From a bacterium (lineage in GTDB: Bacteria; Actinomycetota; Acidimicrobiia; Spongiisociales; UBA5794), in NCBI GenBank assembly GCA_024226255.1, contig JAAELU010000395.1, positions 1 to 51,500 of the forward strand: 51,500 nt of DNA. Reading direction: 5' to 3'. Below are positions 8,216-16,773 of the stretch, piece by piece. A program made the position numbers and the translations under genes. Every line of letters begins with the position of its first letter. Position 1 is the stretch's first letter. The notes beneath the pieces were generated by a model, which was given only the letters and a program-made list of their open reading frames with translations, did not search any database and was not told the origin of the DNA.

Positions 8216-10396
8216 TTGGCCAGCACCGACACGGTTGCAGAATCAACGGAATCAACCGAGAGTGAGGCTCCAGCCAGGTTGAATCTGGCGAGCCTCGTTC
8301 TACTCGGGGGCGTCCTCAGTGCCGCCGGAACCATGGCATTGTGGTGGCTCGGTGGCCTCTCGCCCGAGCCGGAGCTCGAGGTCGGTCGTGAAGTCTTCGG
8401 CAATCTGCCCGAGGTCTTCCTTGCCCCTTTTTACATCGGGGTCTCGGTCGCCATCTTCCTAGCGGCGTATTTCTTCGCCCAACGCGCTAAGAACTGGGCA
8501 CGGGGCGCACCCGAGGACCGCACCCGGATGCTCAAGCAGCGCATCCACAATCTCCGCGAGGGACTCGCGATGAAGACGCTGCTGCGCGACCCTGCCGCCG
8601 GCCTAATGCATGCCGCCATTTACTACGGCTTCATTGTCCTCTTCCTGGGGACGGTGACACTCGAGATCGACCACCTTCTTCCCACAAACCTCAAGTTCCT
8701 CCACGGCACCGTGTATCAGATCTACTCGCTGATTCTCGACTCATTCGCCCTGGTGTATCTCGGTGGATTGGCGTGGGCGGCATTGCGGCGTTTTGGGCGA
8801 CCCCCGTGGCGACTGCGCGGCAAGACCAAGCCGGAGGACATTGCAATCCTCGGGGTTCTGGCCGGTATCGGTGTCAGTGGCCTGCTGGTCGAAGCGGCGC
8901 GGATCTCAATGATGGGTCGGCCCTCGTGGGAGTCATACTCGTTCGTCGGATATGGGCTCAGCTACCTCTTCCCAATGGGTTCGGCGTCGGGAATGCACCA
9001 GCTCATGTGGGTGGTGCACGCTCTGTTGTTTGTCGGCTTCCTCGTCATCCTGCCGACCACCAAGCTGCGCCACATGGTGACATCGCCGGCCAACATGTAC
9101 TTGTCGCCTCGGGAACGTCCCAAAGGGTCGATGCGCGAGATGCCCAACCTCATGGAGGCCGAGGACATCGAGACGGTGGGCGCCTCGGTCATCGGCGAGT
9201 TCACCTGGAAGCAGCTCTTTGATACCGACGCCTGCACGATGTGCGGCCGCTGCACCTCCGTGTGCCCAGCCAACACCACCGGCAAGCCGCTCGACCCGCG
9301 CGAGATCGTGCTGAAACTTGGGGAGGTGGCCGCCCGTACTGCGGCGAGTGGCGTGTCACCGCCCGTCGGCGTCGATGGAGAAATCACCGTCACGTCCGAC
9401 AACGTGTTCGAGCGGATCACGTCTGAGGAACTGTGGTCCTGCACCACCTGCCGGGCGTGTGACGAGGCCTGCCCGGTCAACATCGAAATCGTCGACAAGA
9501 TCCTCGACATGCGCCGCTACTTGTCGCTCATGGAGGCGGATTTCCCCTCGGAGCTTGGCAAGGCATACGTCAGTCTCGAGAACTCGTCGAACGTCTATGG
9601 CATGGGCCAGGCAACCCGCGGCGATTGGACCGATCAGCTCGAATTCCCCGTCAAGGTCCTAGGTGAGCCGGGCGTCGAAGCCGAGTACCTGTACTGGGTT
9701 GGATGCGCCGGGTCCTTCGATGACCGCAATCGCAAGGTCACGATCGCGACTGCCCGCCTGCTCGATGCGGCCGGGGTCGACTTCGCCATCCTCGGACCGC
9801 GAGAGCTGTGCACCGGTGACCCAGCGCGCCGGACGGGTAACGAGTATGTATTCCAGGGTCTGGCGCTGCAGAACATCGAAACCCTCAACGAGCTGGGCAT
9901 CACCAAGATCATCACCCAGTGCCCCCACTGCTTCAACACGCTGGGCAACGAGTACCCGCAGTTCGGCGGAGATTATGAAGTGATCCACCACTCCGAGCTC
10001 CTGCAGTCGTTGGTTGCGGAGGGATTGATCTCGCCCGTTGCCGGAGACGAGAAGATCACCTTCCACGACCCGTGCTACCTAGGGCGGCACAACGATGTAT
10101 TCGTGCCGCCGCGCGATGTTCTCGACCTAGTCGGCAACCGCGTCGAGATGCCCCGCAACGGAACCAACAGTTTCTGTTGTGGAGCCGGCGGAGGACGTTT
10201 CTTCATGGAGGAGCACGTCGGCAAGAAGGTCAACATCGACCGTTCGGAGGAGGCCATTGCCACCGGCGCCGATATCGTTGCGACCGGTTGTCCCTTCTGC
10301 TTCGTGATGATGGACGACGGGGTCAAAGAGATCGGGGCGGAGGGCGTCGAAGTCAAGGACATCGCCATGCTGCTGGCGGAACAGGCGCTCGACTAG
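8216..10396 (+). CDS. etfD: EtfD-like membrane Fe-S oxidoreductase (heterodisulfide reductase-related)
   Basis: A 726-residue membrane protein. The N-terminal 300 residues carry about six membrane helices of the nitrate-reductase-gamma/cytochrome b type. Two [4Fe-4S] motifs follow (CTMCGRCTSVCP and CTTCRACDEACP), then two CCG-type domains (CPHCFN, and CCGAGGGRFF with GCPFC). The architecture matches the mycobacterial protein Rv0338c, proposed as EtfD, which passes electrons from electron-transferring flavoprotein to menaquinone during fatty-acid oxidation. I chose TTG at 8216 because GGAGG sits at 8206-8210 with a five-base spacer. The acyl-CoA dehydrogenase at 47219-48988 would feed the same path. 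The etfAB genes are not in the window. Confidence 0.85.
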   Translation: MASTDTVAESTESTESEAPARLNLASLVLLGGVLSAAGTMALWWLGGLSPEPELEVGREVFGNLPEVFLAPFYIGVSVAIFLAAYFFAQRAKNWARGAPEDRTRMLKQRIHNLREGLAMKTLLRDPAAGLMHAAIYYGFIVLFLGTVTLEIDHLLPTNLKFLHGTVYQIYSLILDSFALVYLGGLAWAALRRFGRPPWRLRGKTKPEDIAILGVLAGIGVSGLLVEAARISMMGRPSWESYSFVGYGLSYLFPMGSASGMHQLMWVVHALLFVGFLVILPTTKLRHMVTSPANMYLSPRERPKGSMREMPNLMEAEDIETVGASVIGEFTWKQLFDTDACTMCGRCTSVCPANTTGKPLDPREIVLKLGEVAARTAASGVSPPVGVDGEITVTSDNVFERITSEELWSCTTCRACDEACPVNIEIVDKILDMRRYLSLMEADFPSELGKAYVSLENSSNVYGMGQATRGDWTDQLEFPVKVLGEPGVEAEYLYWVGCAGSFDDRNRKVTIATARLLDAAGVDFAILGPRELCTGDPARRTGNEYVFQGLALQNIETLNELGITKIITQCPHCFNTLGNEYPQFGGDYEVIHHSELLQSLVAEGLISPVAGDEKITFHDPCYLGRHNDVFVPPRDVLDLVGNRVEMPRNGTNSFCCGAGGGRFFMEEHVGKKVNIDRSEEAIATGADIVATGCPFCFVMMDDGVKEIGAEGVEVKDIAMLLAEQALD

Positions 10397-10461
10397 AACC
10401 TTGGTCAGGTCGGTCGCGCCGTCGACTCAAGGGTTATGCGGCTGCAGCCGATACCGCAGTG

Positions 10462-10746
10462 ATGAGTGACACCTCCCGTTCGTGTGCCCGCTGCCGCCGA
10501 CCCGCCGTCATTACCCGGGGGAATGCCGCGTATTGTATGGATTGCAACCGGATAATGGAGTGGTCCCAAGTCATCGCGGTGGTGCAGAACGTTGATGAAC
10601 CAACGTTGCGCAGCCCGGTCAGTGCGGTTGCAGCCCCCCTTCCCGATGGCGTGGCCATTGAATTCGCCACGTCCGGCAAGGAACCGGTTCGCACCGGTGG
10701 AGGCGGCGAGTCAGTTGAGGCCGACCCGTTCTCCCAGCGGCTCTAG
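10462..10746 (+). CDS. Small zinc-ribbon protein of unknown function
   Basis: A 94-residue protein. The first 30 residues hold two CxxC pairs (CARC near residue 8 and CMDC near residue 25), a zinc-ribbon knuckle arrangement. The remaining 60 residues show no motif I recognise. It follows the EtfD-like gene on the same strand after 65 bases and converges on kgd. The Cys pattern and ordinary codon use support a real gene, but there is no strong ribosome site. I would not assign a function. Confidence 0.55.
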   Translation: MSDTSRSCARCRRPAVITRGNAAYCMDCNRIMEWSQVIAVVQNVDEPTLRSPVSAVAAPLPDGVAIEFATSGKEPVRTGGGGESVEADPFSQRL

Positions 10747-10804
10747 GAGAGGCACACATTCAGTTGTCTGCCATCTCAGGCAGCGCGGCGCCCTTCACTG
10801 ATCG

Positions 10805-13800
10805 TTATTGAGCGAACGTTTTCTCAATCAACATCTGCTGCTGGCGGGCATGAGCTCGCGGATTCCCCGTCGCCGGGCTCGCCGATTCCTTGCGGTAGAT
10901 CCCGCGGCTCGTTATTCCAGCATCGACAAACAGATACCGCGACATGAATCGCCAGGCCCCCATGTTGGCCGGCTCCTCCTGGACCCAGACGACCTCGGCA
11001 TCGCCGTATGGCGCCAGCGCCTGCCTGATCGCTTCGGCGGGGAAGGGATACAGGATCTCGGTGCGGATCAGAGCGACGTCATCGATGTTGTTTTCCGCCC
11101 TGTGGCCTGCCAGGTCGTAGTAGACCTTTCCGGTACACAACACAACGCGTCGAGCCCCGTCTCGAACCTCACTATCGGGAATGACTGCTTGAAGAGTGCC
11201 GCCGGTGATCTCGGCCATCGGACTGTACGTTTGGCGGGTCCGCAGCAGCGACTTGGCGGTAATGATTATGAGGGGCCGTTTGACGGGATGGAGCGCCTGT
11301 GTCCGGAACAGATGGAAGAGCTGGGCTGGAGTCGACGGCACTGCCACTCGGATGTTGTCTTCTGCGGCATTCGTGAGGAACCGTTCGAGGCGCGCCGATG
11401 AATGCTCGGGCCCCTGGCCTTCAAAGCCGTGGGGGAGCATGAGCACGAGGCTGCAGCGTTGGCGCCACTTGTCGTAGCCGGTAGCTAGGAACTGATCGAT
11501 GATCACCTGCGCCCCGTTGACGAAGTCGCCGAACTGCGCTTCCCACATGACGAGTGTGTCCGGTGAGGCGACTGAATAACCGTATTCGAATCCCATGGCT
11601 GCGAATTCTGACAAGAGGCTGTCGTAGATTCGGAGCGGTGCCTGATCCGGGTCGAGGTGGCGAAGGGGGGTGAATTCGTCCTCATTGTTGTAGTCCACGA
11701 GAACGGCGTGCCGATGGCTGAAGGTGCCGCGCTGCGAGTCCTCGCCGGCGAGGCGTACGGGGACCCCTTGCAGTGACAACGAACCCCATGCGAGCGCCTC
11801 TGCCATGGCCCAGTCGGCGTGTCCGTCGGCAAACAGTTGGTGCCTCTGGTCCATCAGCTTGCCAAGCTTGGGATGCAGAGCGAAACCGTTTGGGTAGGTA
11901 CGAAGACCACCGCTCACACGGTTGGCGACCTCGGCTGAGATGGCTGTCATGAGCGGCGTCGGCGGTTCATCCTCACTCGGCGGTTCCTCCATGGGCGCGG
12001 TTGAATCCTGGGAGTTCCTGAGAGCGTTTTCCATCTCGTCGCGATAGGCAGTGAGGCTCTCAGTTGCCTCCGCTTCGGTCAGGTCGCCGCGTCGCAACTG
12101 CCGTTCGACGTAGATTTGGCGTGGCGACGGATGATCCTTGATGGCGGCATACATCTTCGGCTGGGTGTAACTCGGCTCGTCGCCTTCGTTGTGCCCGAGT
12201 CGTCGGTAGCCGACGAGATCGAGGACCACATCACGGTGGAAGCGGCTGCGGTATTCGAAGGCGATTCGAGCGGCCCGGACACAGGCCTCCGGGTCGTCGC
12301 CGTTGACATGGAGGATGGGGGCTTGGATTGCTTTGGCAATGTCGGTGGCGTAGTGGCTGGAGCGAGCATCGCGACTGGCCGTCGTGAAACCGACCTGGTT
12401 GTTGATGACCAGATGGACCGTACCGCCGGTGAAATACCCATCGAGCTGACTGAGATTGAAGGTCTCGCCCACCACGCCTTGACCGGAAAATGCGGCGTCA
12501 CCGTGCAGCAGGACAGGTAGCACCTGGTCGACTGCGTCGTCGCCCAGAGTGTCTTGGATGGCTCGAGTGATGCCTTCGAGCACCGGGTTGACTGCTTCGA
12601 GATGGCTCGGGTTGGCGGCAACCTGAATGGCCACTTCGGTGCCATCGGGGGCAACGTGGACGCCCGTCGTGCCCAAGTGATACTTCACGTCGCCCGAAAA
12701 ATTGTGATCGTCGGGGAATCGTTCGTGTCCGCGGAACTCTCGGAACAACGATTCGAGGCTCTTCCCGGCGATGTTGGCCAGCACATTGAGCCGACCGCGG
12801 TGGGCCATCCCCATGGTCACCTTGGTGATACCGCTGGTGGCCGCGGCGTTGAGAAGTGCATCGAGCATGGCGATCGTGGACTCGGAGCCTTCCAGGCTGA
12901 ATCGTTTGGCGCCTAGGAACTTCGTGTGGAGGAACCGTTCAAAGGCTTCTGCTTTCCCGAGGAGGCGCAGGATGCGGAGTTTCTCGCCTTTGTCCAGCTC
13001 AGAAGCGCCATCCTCCATTTGCTGCTGGATCCATTGCTTCTGAACGGGATCCTGAATGTGCATGTACTCGATACCGGTTGTGCGGCCGTAGACATCACGA
13101 AGGTGGCCCAGGATGTCGCCGAGCTGCATCTCGTGTTGGCCGGCAAGCCCGCCCGTGGCAAAGCGGCGATCGAGGTCCCAGATCGTCAACCCGTAACTCA
13201 ACGGGTCCAGCTCCGTGTGGATCGAAGGAGGCTGCTGGCGGAGAGGATCCAGGTCGGCGATCAGGTGTCCGCGCACCCGGTACATGTTGATGAGCTGGAA
13301 GACGCGAGCCTGCTTCTCCGTCCACTTCTGACTGCCGCGCAACGGGTTCTCATCCGGGGCCCACACGGCCGGGACATAGGGGATTCCCATGGACCGGAAC
13401 ACCTCGCCGTAGAAGTCGTCGGCTCCCAGCAACAGTTCATGCATCCTTTGCAGGAAAATGCCGCTCTCAGCTCCCTGAATGACCCGATGGTCGTAGGTCG
13501 AGGTGATGTTCATGGTGCGGCCGATACCCGCCAATGCGATCGTCGCTGGATCCGCCCCTTCATATTCGGGCGGGAAGCCAATGGCGCCGACGCCGATGAT
13601 GACTCCTTGGCCGGGCATTAGGCGCGGTACTGACTGCACGGTGCCGACGGTGCCTGGGTTGGTCAGTGTGGCGGTGGTGCCGGCGAAGTCGTCTGGGGTG
13701 ATCCTGCCGCGGCGAGCACGGGTGACGATGTCCTCATAGGCGGCCCAATACGTGCGGAAGTCCATCTCCTCGACCGACTTGATGTTCGGCACCAGCAGAG

Positions 13801-14392
13801 TGCGGCTGCCGTCGCGCCGCTCGATGTCCATCGCCAAGCCCAGGTTGATGTGTTTATAGCGAACGTGATGGGGGACACCCTCCAGAGAGGTGTACGCAGC
13901 GTTCATGGCGGGCCGAGCCTGTAGCGCTTTGACCGCCGCCCAGCCGATCAGATGTGTGAAGGAGACCTTGGAGCCCTCGTCGAGCCGAGTCAGCTGGTTG
14001 TTGATCATCCGCCGATTGACTTCGAGGAGCTTGGCGGGAAGCGACCGCACTGACGTGGCGGTTGGCAGCTCGCGGCTCTCGTCCATCCGTTTGGCAATCA
14101 AAGCCGGCGGTCCAACCATGGGGGTGACCTCGGCGAGATCCTCATCGAACTCGTGTTCCGGCGGCTGCGGGATTCCGTTGGCAGCGCTGCCTTCAAGTCG
14201 TGATCTTCGGTAAGCGTCCACACCGCCGGCTGCGAAGAACTTGCGCCATGCAGAGCTAACCGACATCGGGGCCGTGTCGTACAAGGCCTGCATTTGATCG
14301 ACGAGCCAGCTGTTGCTGCCAAAGGCTTCGTCGAGCTCAGTTATCTCCGGTTCCGCGGGCGCGGGCGACTCGGGAACGGTCATGGCGGGCAT
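10805..14392 (-). CDS. kgd: Multifunctional 2-oxoglutarate decarboxylase/dehydrogenase E1 with E2-type acyltransferase domain
   Basis: A 1195-residue enzyme with the domain order of mycobacterial Kgd (SucA). It has a short E1-type N-terminal segment (SNSWLVDQMQALY), a linker, an E2-type succinyltransferase domain (about residues 90-340) ending in the catalytic DHRVIQGAESG, then the ThDP-dependent E1 domain to the C terminus. It should form the 2-oxoglutarate dehydrogenase complex with a separate lipoyl E2 and E3 in the cytoplasm, running the tricarboxylic-acid cycle from 2-oxoglutarate to succinyl-CoA. The fusion is characteristic of actinobacteria. The length is about 30 residues shorter than the mycobacterial protein, mainly in the N-terminal linker. 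A second ATG three codons inside (14383) is an alternative start. Confidence 0.95.
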   Translation of the reverse strand: MPAMTVPESPAPAEPEITELDEAFGSNSWLVDQMQALYDTAPMSVSSAWRKFFAAGGVDAYRRSRLEGSAANGIPQPPEHEFDEDLAEVTPMVGPPALIAKRMDESRELPTATSVRSLPAKLLEVNRRMINNQLTRLDEGSKVSFTHLIGWAAVKALQARPAMNAAYTSLEGVPHHVRYKHINLGLAMDIERRDGSRTLLVPNIKSVEEMDFRTYWAAYEDIVTRARRGRITPDDFAGTTATLTNPGTVGTVQSVPRLMPGQGVIIGVGAIGFPPEYEGADPATIALAGIGRTMNITSTYDHRVIQGAESGIFLQRMHELLLGADDFYGEVFRSMGIPYVPAVWAPDENPLRGSQKWTEKQARVFQLINMYRVRGHLIADLDPLRQQPPSIHTELDPLSYGLTIWDLDRRFATGGLAGQHEMQLGDILGHLRDVYGRTTGIEYMHIQDPVQKQWIQQQMEDGASELDKGEKLRILRLLGKAEAFERFLHTKFLGAKRFSLEGSESTIAMLDALLNAAATSGITKVTMGMAHRGRLNVLANIAGKSLESLFREFRGHERFPDDHNFSGDVKYHLGTTGVHVAPDGTEVAIQVAANPSHLEAVNPVLEGITRAIQDTLGDDAVDQVLPVLLHGDAAFSGQGVVGETFNLSQLDGYFTGGTVHLVINNQVGFTTASRDARSSHYATDIAKAIQAPILHVNGDDPEACVRAARIAFEYRSRFHRDVVLDLVGYRRLGHNEGDEPSYTQPKMYAAIKDHPSPRQIYVERQLRRGDLTEAEATESLTAYRDEMENALRNSQDSTAPMEEPPSEDEPPTPLMTAISAEVANRVSGGLRTYPNGFALHPKLGKLMDQRHQLFADGHADWAMAEALAWGSLSLQGVPVRLAGEDSQRGTFSHRHAVLVDYNNEDEFTPLRHLDPDQAPLRIYDSLLSEFAAMGFEYGYSVASPDTLVMWEAQFGDFVNGAQVIIDQFLATGYDKWRQRCSLVLMLPHGFEGQGPEHSSARLERFLTNAAEDNIRVAVPSTPAQLFHLFRTQALHPVKRPLIIITAKSLLRTRQTYSPMAEITGGTLQAVIPDSEVRDGARRVVLCTGKVYYDLAGHRAENNIDDVALIRTEILYPFPAEAIRQALAPYGDAEVVWVQEEPANMGAWRFMSRYLFVDAGITSRGIYRKESASPATGNPRAHARQQQMLIEKTFAQ

Positions 14393-14602
14393 GCTAACTA
14401 CAACCGTGTGATCTGGGGCGGACCAAGGGCTAGAGCCTCAATCGGGGCCGGCGGCGATAACCCGGCGTCCATGCAGCGTCACGCCGGAGGTCTGGGATGG
14501 AGTCGGCTACGTCGACGTTCTCACGATCGCGGCTGCCGGACCTGCGGTGCTCTCGCCTTTCGGACTTCAGTAGCGGCGGCTGCGTCGGGTACGCTCCTCG
14601 CC

Positions 14603-15430
14603 ATGAGAATTGGGTACCAGGGCGAGCCGTACTCCTATAGCTTCCGAGCAGCCACCGAGCTGTTCCCGGATTCAGTCCATCTGGGTCAAGCGACATTTGT
14701 CGCCGCATTTGCTGCTCTGGAGACCGGCGATGTCGACAGGTTGGTGCTGCCGGTCGAGAACTCAACAACCGGCAGTGTGTTGCCAGTTCTGGACCGGTTG
14801 CCCGGTAGCGCCGATCACGGTCCGATCTCCATCGTGGCGGAGCATCTCGTAGAGGTACGCCACGCCCTACTGGGGCTTCCAGGCTCGACCCTGGCGGGGA
14901 TCAAGACGGTGATGTCCCACCCGCAGGCTTTGTCGCAGGCCGAGGGAAGGCTCCTCGCTCTCGAGGTGGACGAGGTACCCACTCTCGATACGGCCGGGGC
15001 AGTGCGCGAAGTGGCTTCGCGCCGTGACCTGACCATTTCTGCGCTGGCGCCTCCGGAGGCGGCTGGGCCTCACGGACTGGAAGTCCTCCAAGAGGGCGTC
15101 ATGGATCGGGGCCACAACACGACCCGGTTTGTTGTGCTGGCTCCCGGCGAGGCCCAGGTCAACCCGGATGACGACAAGACGACGGTTCTGTTCGTTACCG
15201 CTCACCGCCCCGGCGCTTTGGCATTGGCCCTCACCGAGCTGGGGCTGCGCGGCGCCAACCTCACAAGAATCGAATCGCGGCCGGCCAGCGAGGCCTGGTC
15301 GTATCGCTTTTTCGTTGACCTGGTGCATCCCCCGGGCGCGACCGCTCTGGCTGCCGTCATCGATCCGCCTCCGGCCACCCTGGCGGAGCTGAAGGTGTTG
15401 GGCTCATACAAGGCAGCTCGACTCATCTAA
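14603..15430 (+). CDS. pheA: Prephenate dehydratase
   Basis: A 275-residue cytoplasmic enzyme converting prephenate to phenylpyruvate for phenylalanine synthesis. The catalytic domain (about 1-185) shows GYQGEPYSYS at the start, PVENSTTGSV and the diagnostic TRF in NTTRFVVLA. A C-terminal ACT domain (about 195-275) with the phenylalanine-binding ESRP motif (RIESRPAS) gives feedback inhibition. No chorismate mutase domain is fused, so this is the monofunctional form. The ATG at 14603 fits the family start; the open frame further upstream is not conserved in character. It is divergent from kgd with about 210 bases between them. Confidence 0.93.
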   Translation: MRIGYQGEPYSYSFRAATELFPDSVHLGQATFVAAFAALETGDVDRLVLPVENSTTGSVLPVLDRLPGSADHGPISIVAEHLVEVRHALLGLPGSTLAGIKTVMSHPQALSQAEGRLLALEVDEVPTLDTAGAVREVASRRDLTISALAPPEAAGPHGLEVLQEGVMDRGHNTTRFVVLAPGEAQVNPDDDKTTVLFVTAHRPGALALALTELGLRGANLTRIESRPASEAWSYRFFVDLVHPPGATALAAVIDPPPATLAELKVLGSYKAARLI

Positions 15431-15439
15431 CTGGATCGA

Positions 15440-16453
15440 TCAGCTGTCGCGATCGAGCCTGAAGTAGCCGGGGACTTCGTCGTACGGGGTGTCGAGATAG
15501 ATCTTCGCCTCCGGGACTTGGCCGAACTTGCCGTGACTCCAGCGGATCTCGATGTGGCCGGCCGCCCATCGCGGCGCGTCCGTCTCCCGATCACGGAACG
15601 CGGCTCGCCACCCGACGACAGCCTGGGCACGAGCCCCGGCTTCAATCTCGAAACCGAGAAACTCGTACCGATTGCGGACGTCCCACGGTGTGGCGACACG
15701 TACCCTGATCGGAGCGTCGCGGGCACTCCTCCCCAATATGAAATAGGGGGCAGCCTGGAATCGCAGGAGGCGCCACACCATCTCCTCGCGACGTGCTGGA
15801 GTGTCGAGCGCCCTTTTCCACCGCGCCACCGACTCAGCGGTCACCCGCACATTCATTTCTTGATAGGCCTCCGCCAGCTCCCCGCCGAGTCGTCGCGGCA
15901 AGGCCTTGCGGATGATGTCGCGTTGCGGGCGAGAGAGCTCAGTCACCTTGCGGGGAAGTGCTTCGCCGGCCAATTCGTGGCGGACGAGGGAGTACAACGA
16001 CTGATAGGCGTCAGCGGCTACCTCGGCGTACCAATCGACGCTGCCGGCGGCTCGTACCGCCAGACGGTTGTCGAATACGTTGCTTGGCGATGAGTTGATG
16101 AGGATCTTCGATCCGTACTTGCAGCTGATGAGATACACGTGGTCGACCCTCAGGTCGGCCGGGATCTGTTCATACGCCGGAGGGCGATGGCCCCCCTTCC
16201 ACTCCAGCGACCAGGGCGGGCGCCCCCGTAGCCCGTCGGAAGAGCGGGCAAAGACCACACCGTTGTCCCAAGCCGTTGCGAACAGCTCGGGATGCTCTGA
16301 GGACCTGTATGCCGAGGCTAGGCGACGGAAGTGATCATCGGTCACGTTGCGCAGTGCGCCAGGCTGTGCTTCGAGGACACGTTCGATCGACTGGAACCCC
16401 AACATCCCCAGACCCGTGACGATCTCGGTTATCTCTGTCCTGATGCCGGCCAC
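15440..16453 (-). CDS. Nuclease-like protein, putative restriction endonuclease of the adjacent methyltransferase
   Basis: A 337-residue protein starting with GTG at 16453, which overlaps the preceding stop by one base (TAGTG). I do not recognise the family with certainty. Residues 81-120 hold two candidate metal-site segments: an E-x-K in WSLEWKGG (E84, K86), then D104 followed by SCKYGSK (K112). Both recall the D...(D/E)xK core of restriction nucleases, but the order is not canonical. The rest is Trp- and Arg-rich with no membrane segment. As the last gene of a coupled unit led by a DNA methyltransferase, a restriction endonuclease is the best inference. A structure prediction would decide. 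Confidence 0.55.
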   Translation of the reverse strand: MAGIRTEITEIVTGLGMLGFQSIERVLEAQPGALRNVTDDHFRRLASAYRSSEHPELFATAWDNGVVFARSSDGLRGRPPWSLEWKGGHRPPAYEQIPADLRVDHVYLISCKYGSKILINSSPSNVFDNRLAVRAAGSVDWYAEVAADAYQSLYSLVRHELAGEALPRKVTELSRPQRDIIRKALPRRLGGELAEAYQEMNVRVTAESVARWKRALDTPARREEMVWRLLRFQAAPYFILGRSARDAPIRVRVATPWDVRNRYEFLGFEIEAGARAQAVVGWRAAFRDRETDAPRWAAGHIEIRWSHGKFGQVPEAKIYLDTPYDEVPGYFRLDRDS

Positions 16454-16773
16454 TAGCTGTCTCGGAAGATCGGCGCGAACTGGAGCTGGGCGCCGACCAA
16501 TTCTGGTGGGGCATCTTGCTCGGTGTAGACGTGGAGATGGGTGTAGACATCGACCGCCACGCCGCGCAGACGCATCCACTGGACAACGGCGTCGGCCCAC
16601 CGTTCGGCGAGAAGCGCCTCGCGCAAAGCAGCACACTCCTCGTTGCCAAGATCACTGCTGGGCGTGCGGCCGACGAGTTCTAGGGCCAGAACCCGATTCA
16701 GTACGTCGACATCCTTGGCGACGAATACCTCAGGCGGATCCTGGCGCACCACGGCGTAGGCAACGCTTGCCAT
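16453..16773 (-). CDS. Small protein of the methyltransferase operon, unknown function
   Basis: A 106-residue acidic, soluble protein (MASVAYAVVRQDPPEVFVAKD at the start) between the methyltransferase and the nuclease-like gene. Its ATG overlaps the methyltransferase stop by one base (TGATG), and its stop overlaps the next GTG by one base (TAGTG). This spacing implies fixed co-translation. No DNA-binding motif is visible, so a classical controller protein is not indicated. It could be a small subunit of the nuclease or an assembly or inhibitor factor; none of these can be shown from the sequence. Confidence 0.65.
   Translation of the reverse strand: MASVAYAVVRQDPPEVFVAKDVDVLNRVLALELVGRTPSSDLGNEECAALREALLAERWADAVVQWMRLRGVAVDVYTHLHVYTEQDAPPELVGAQLQFAPIFRDS

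Noticed and set aside
10768-10783. Hairpin CTGCC/GGCAG between the zinc-ribbon gene and kgd
   Set aside because: Only five base pairs and no T-run; too weak to call a terminator.
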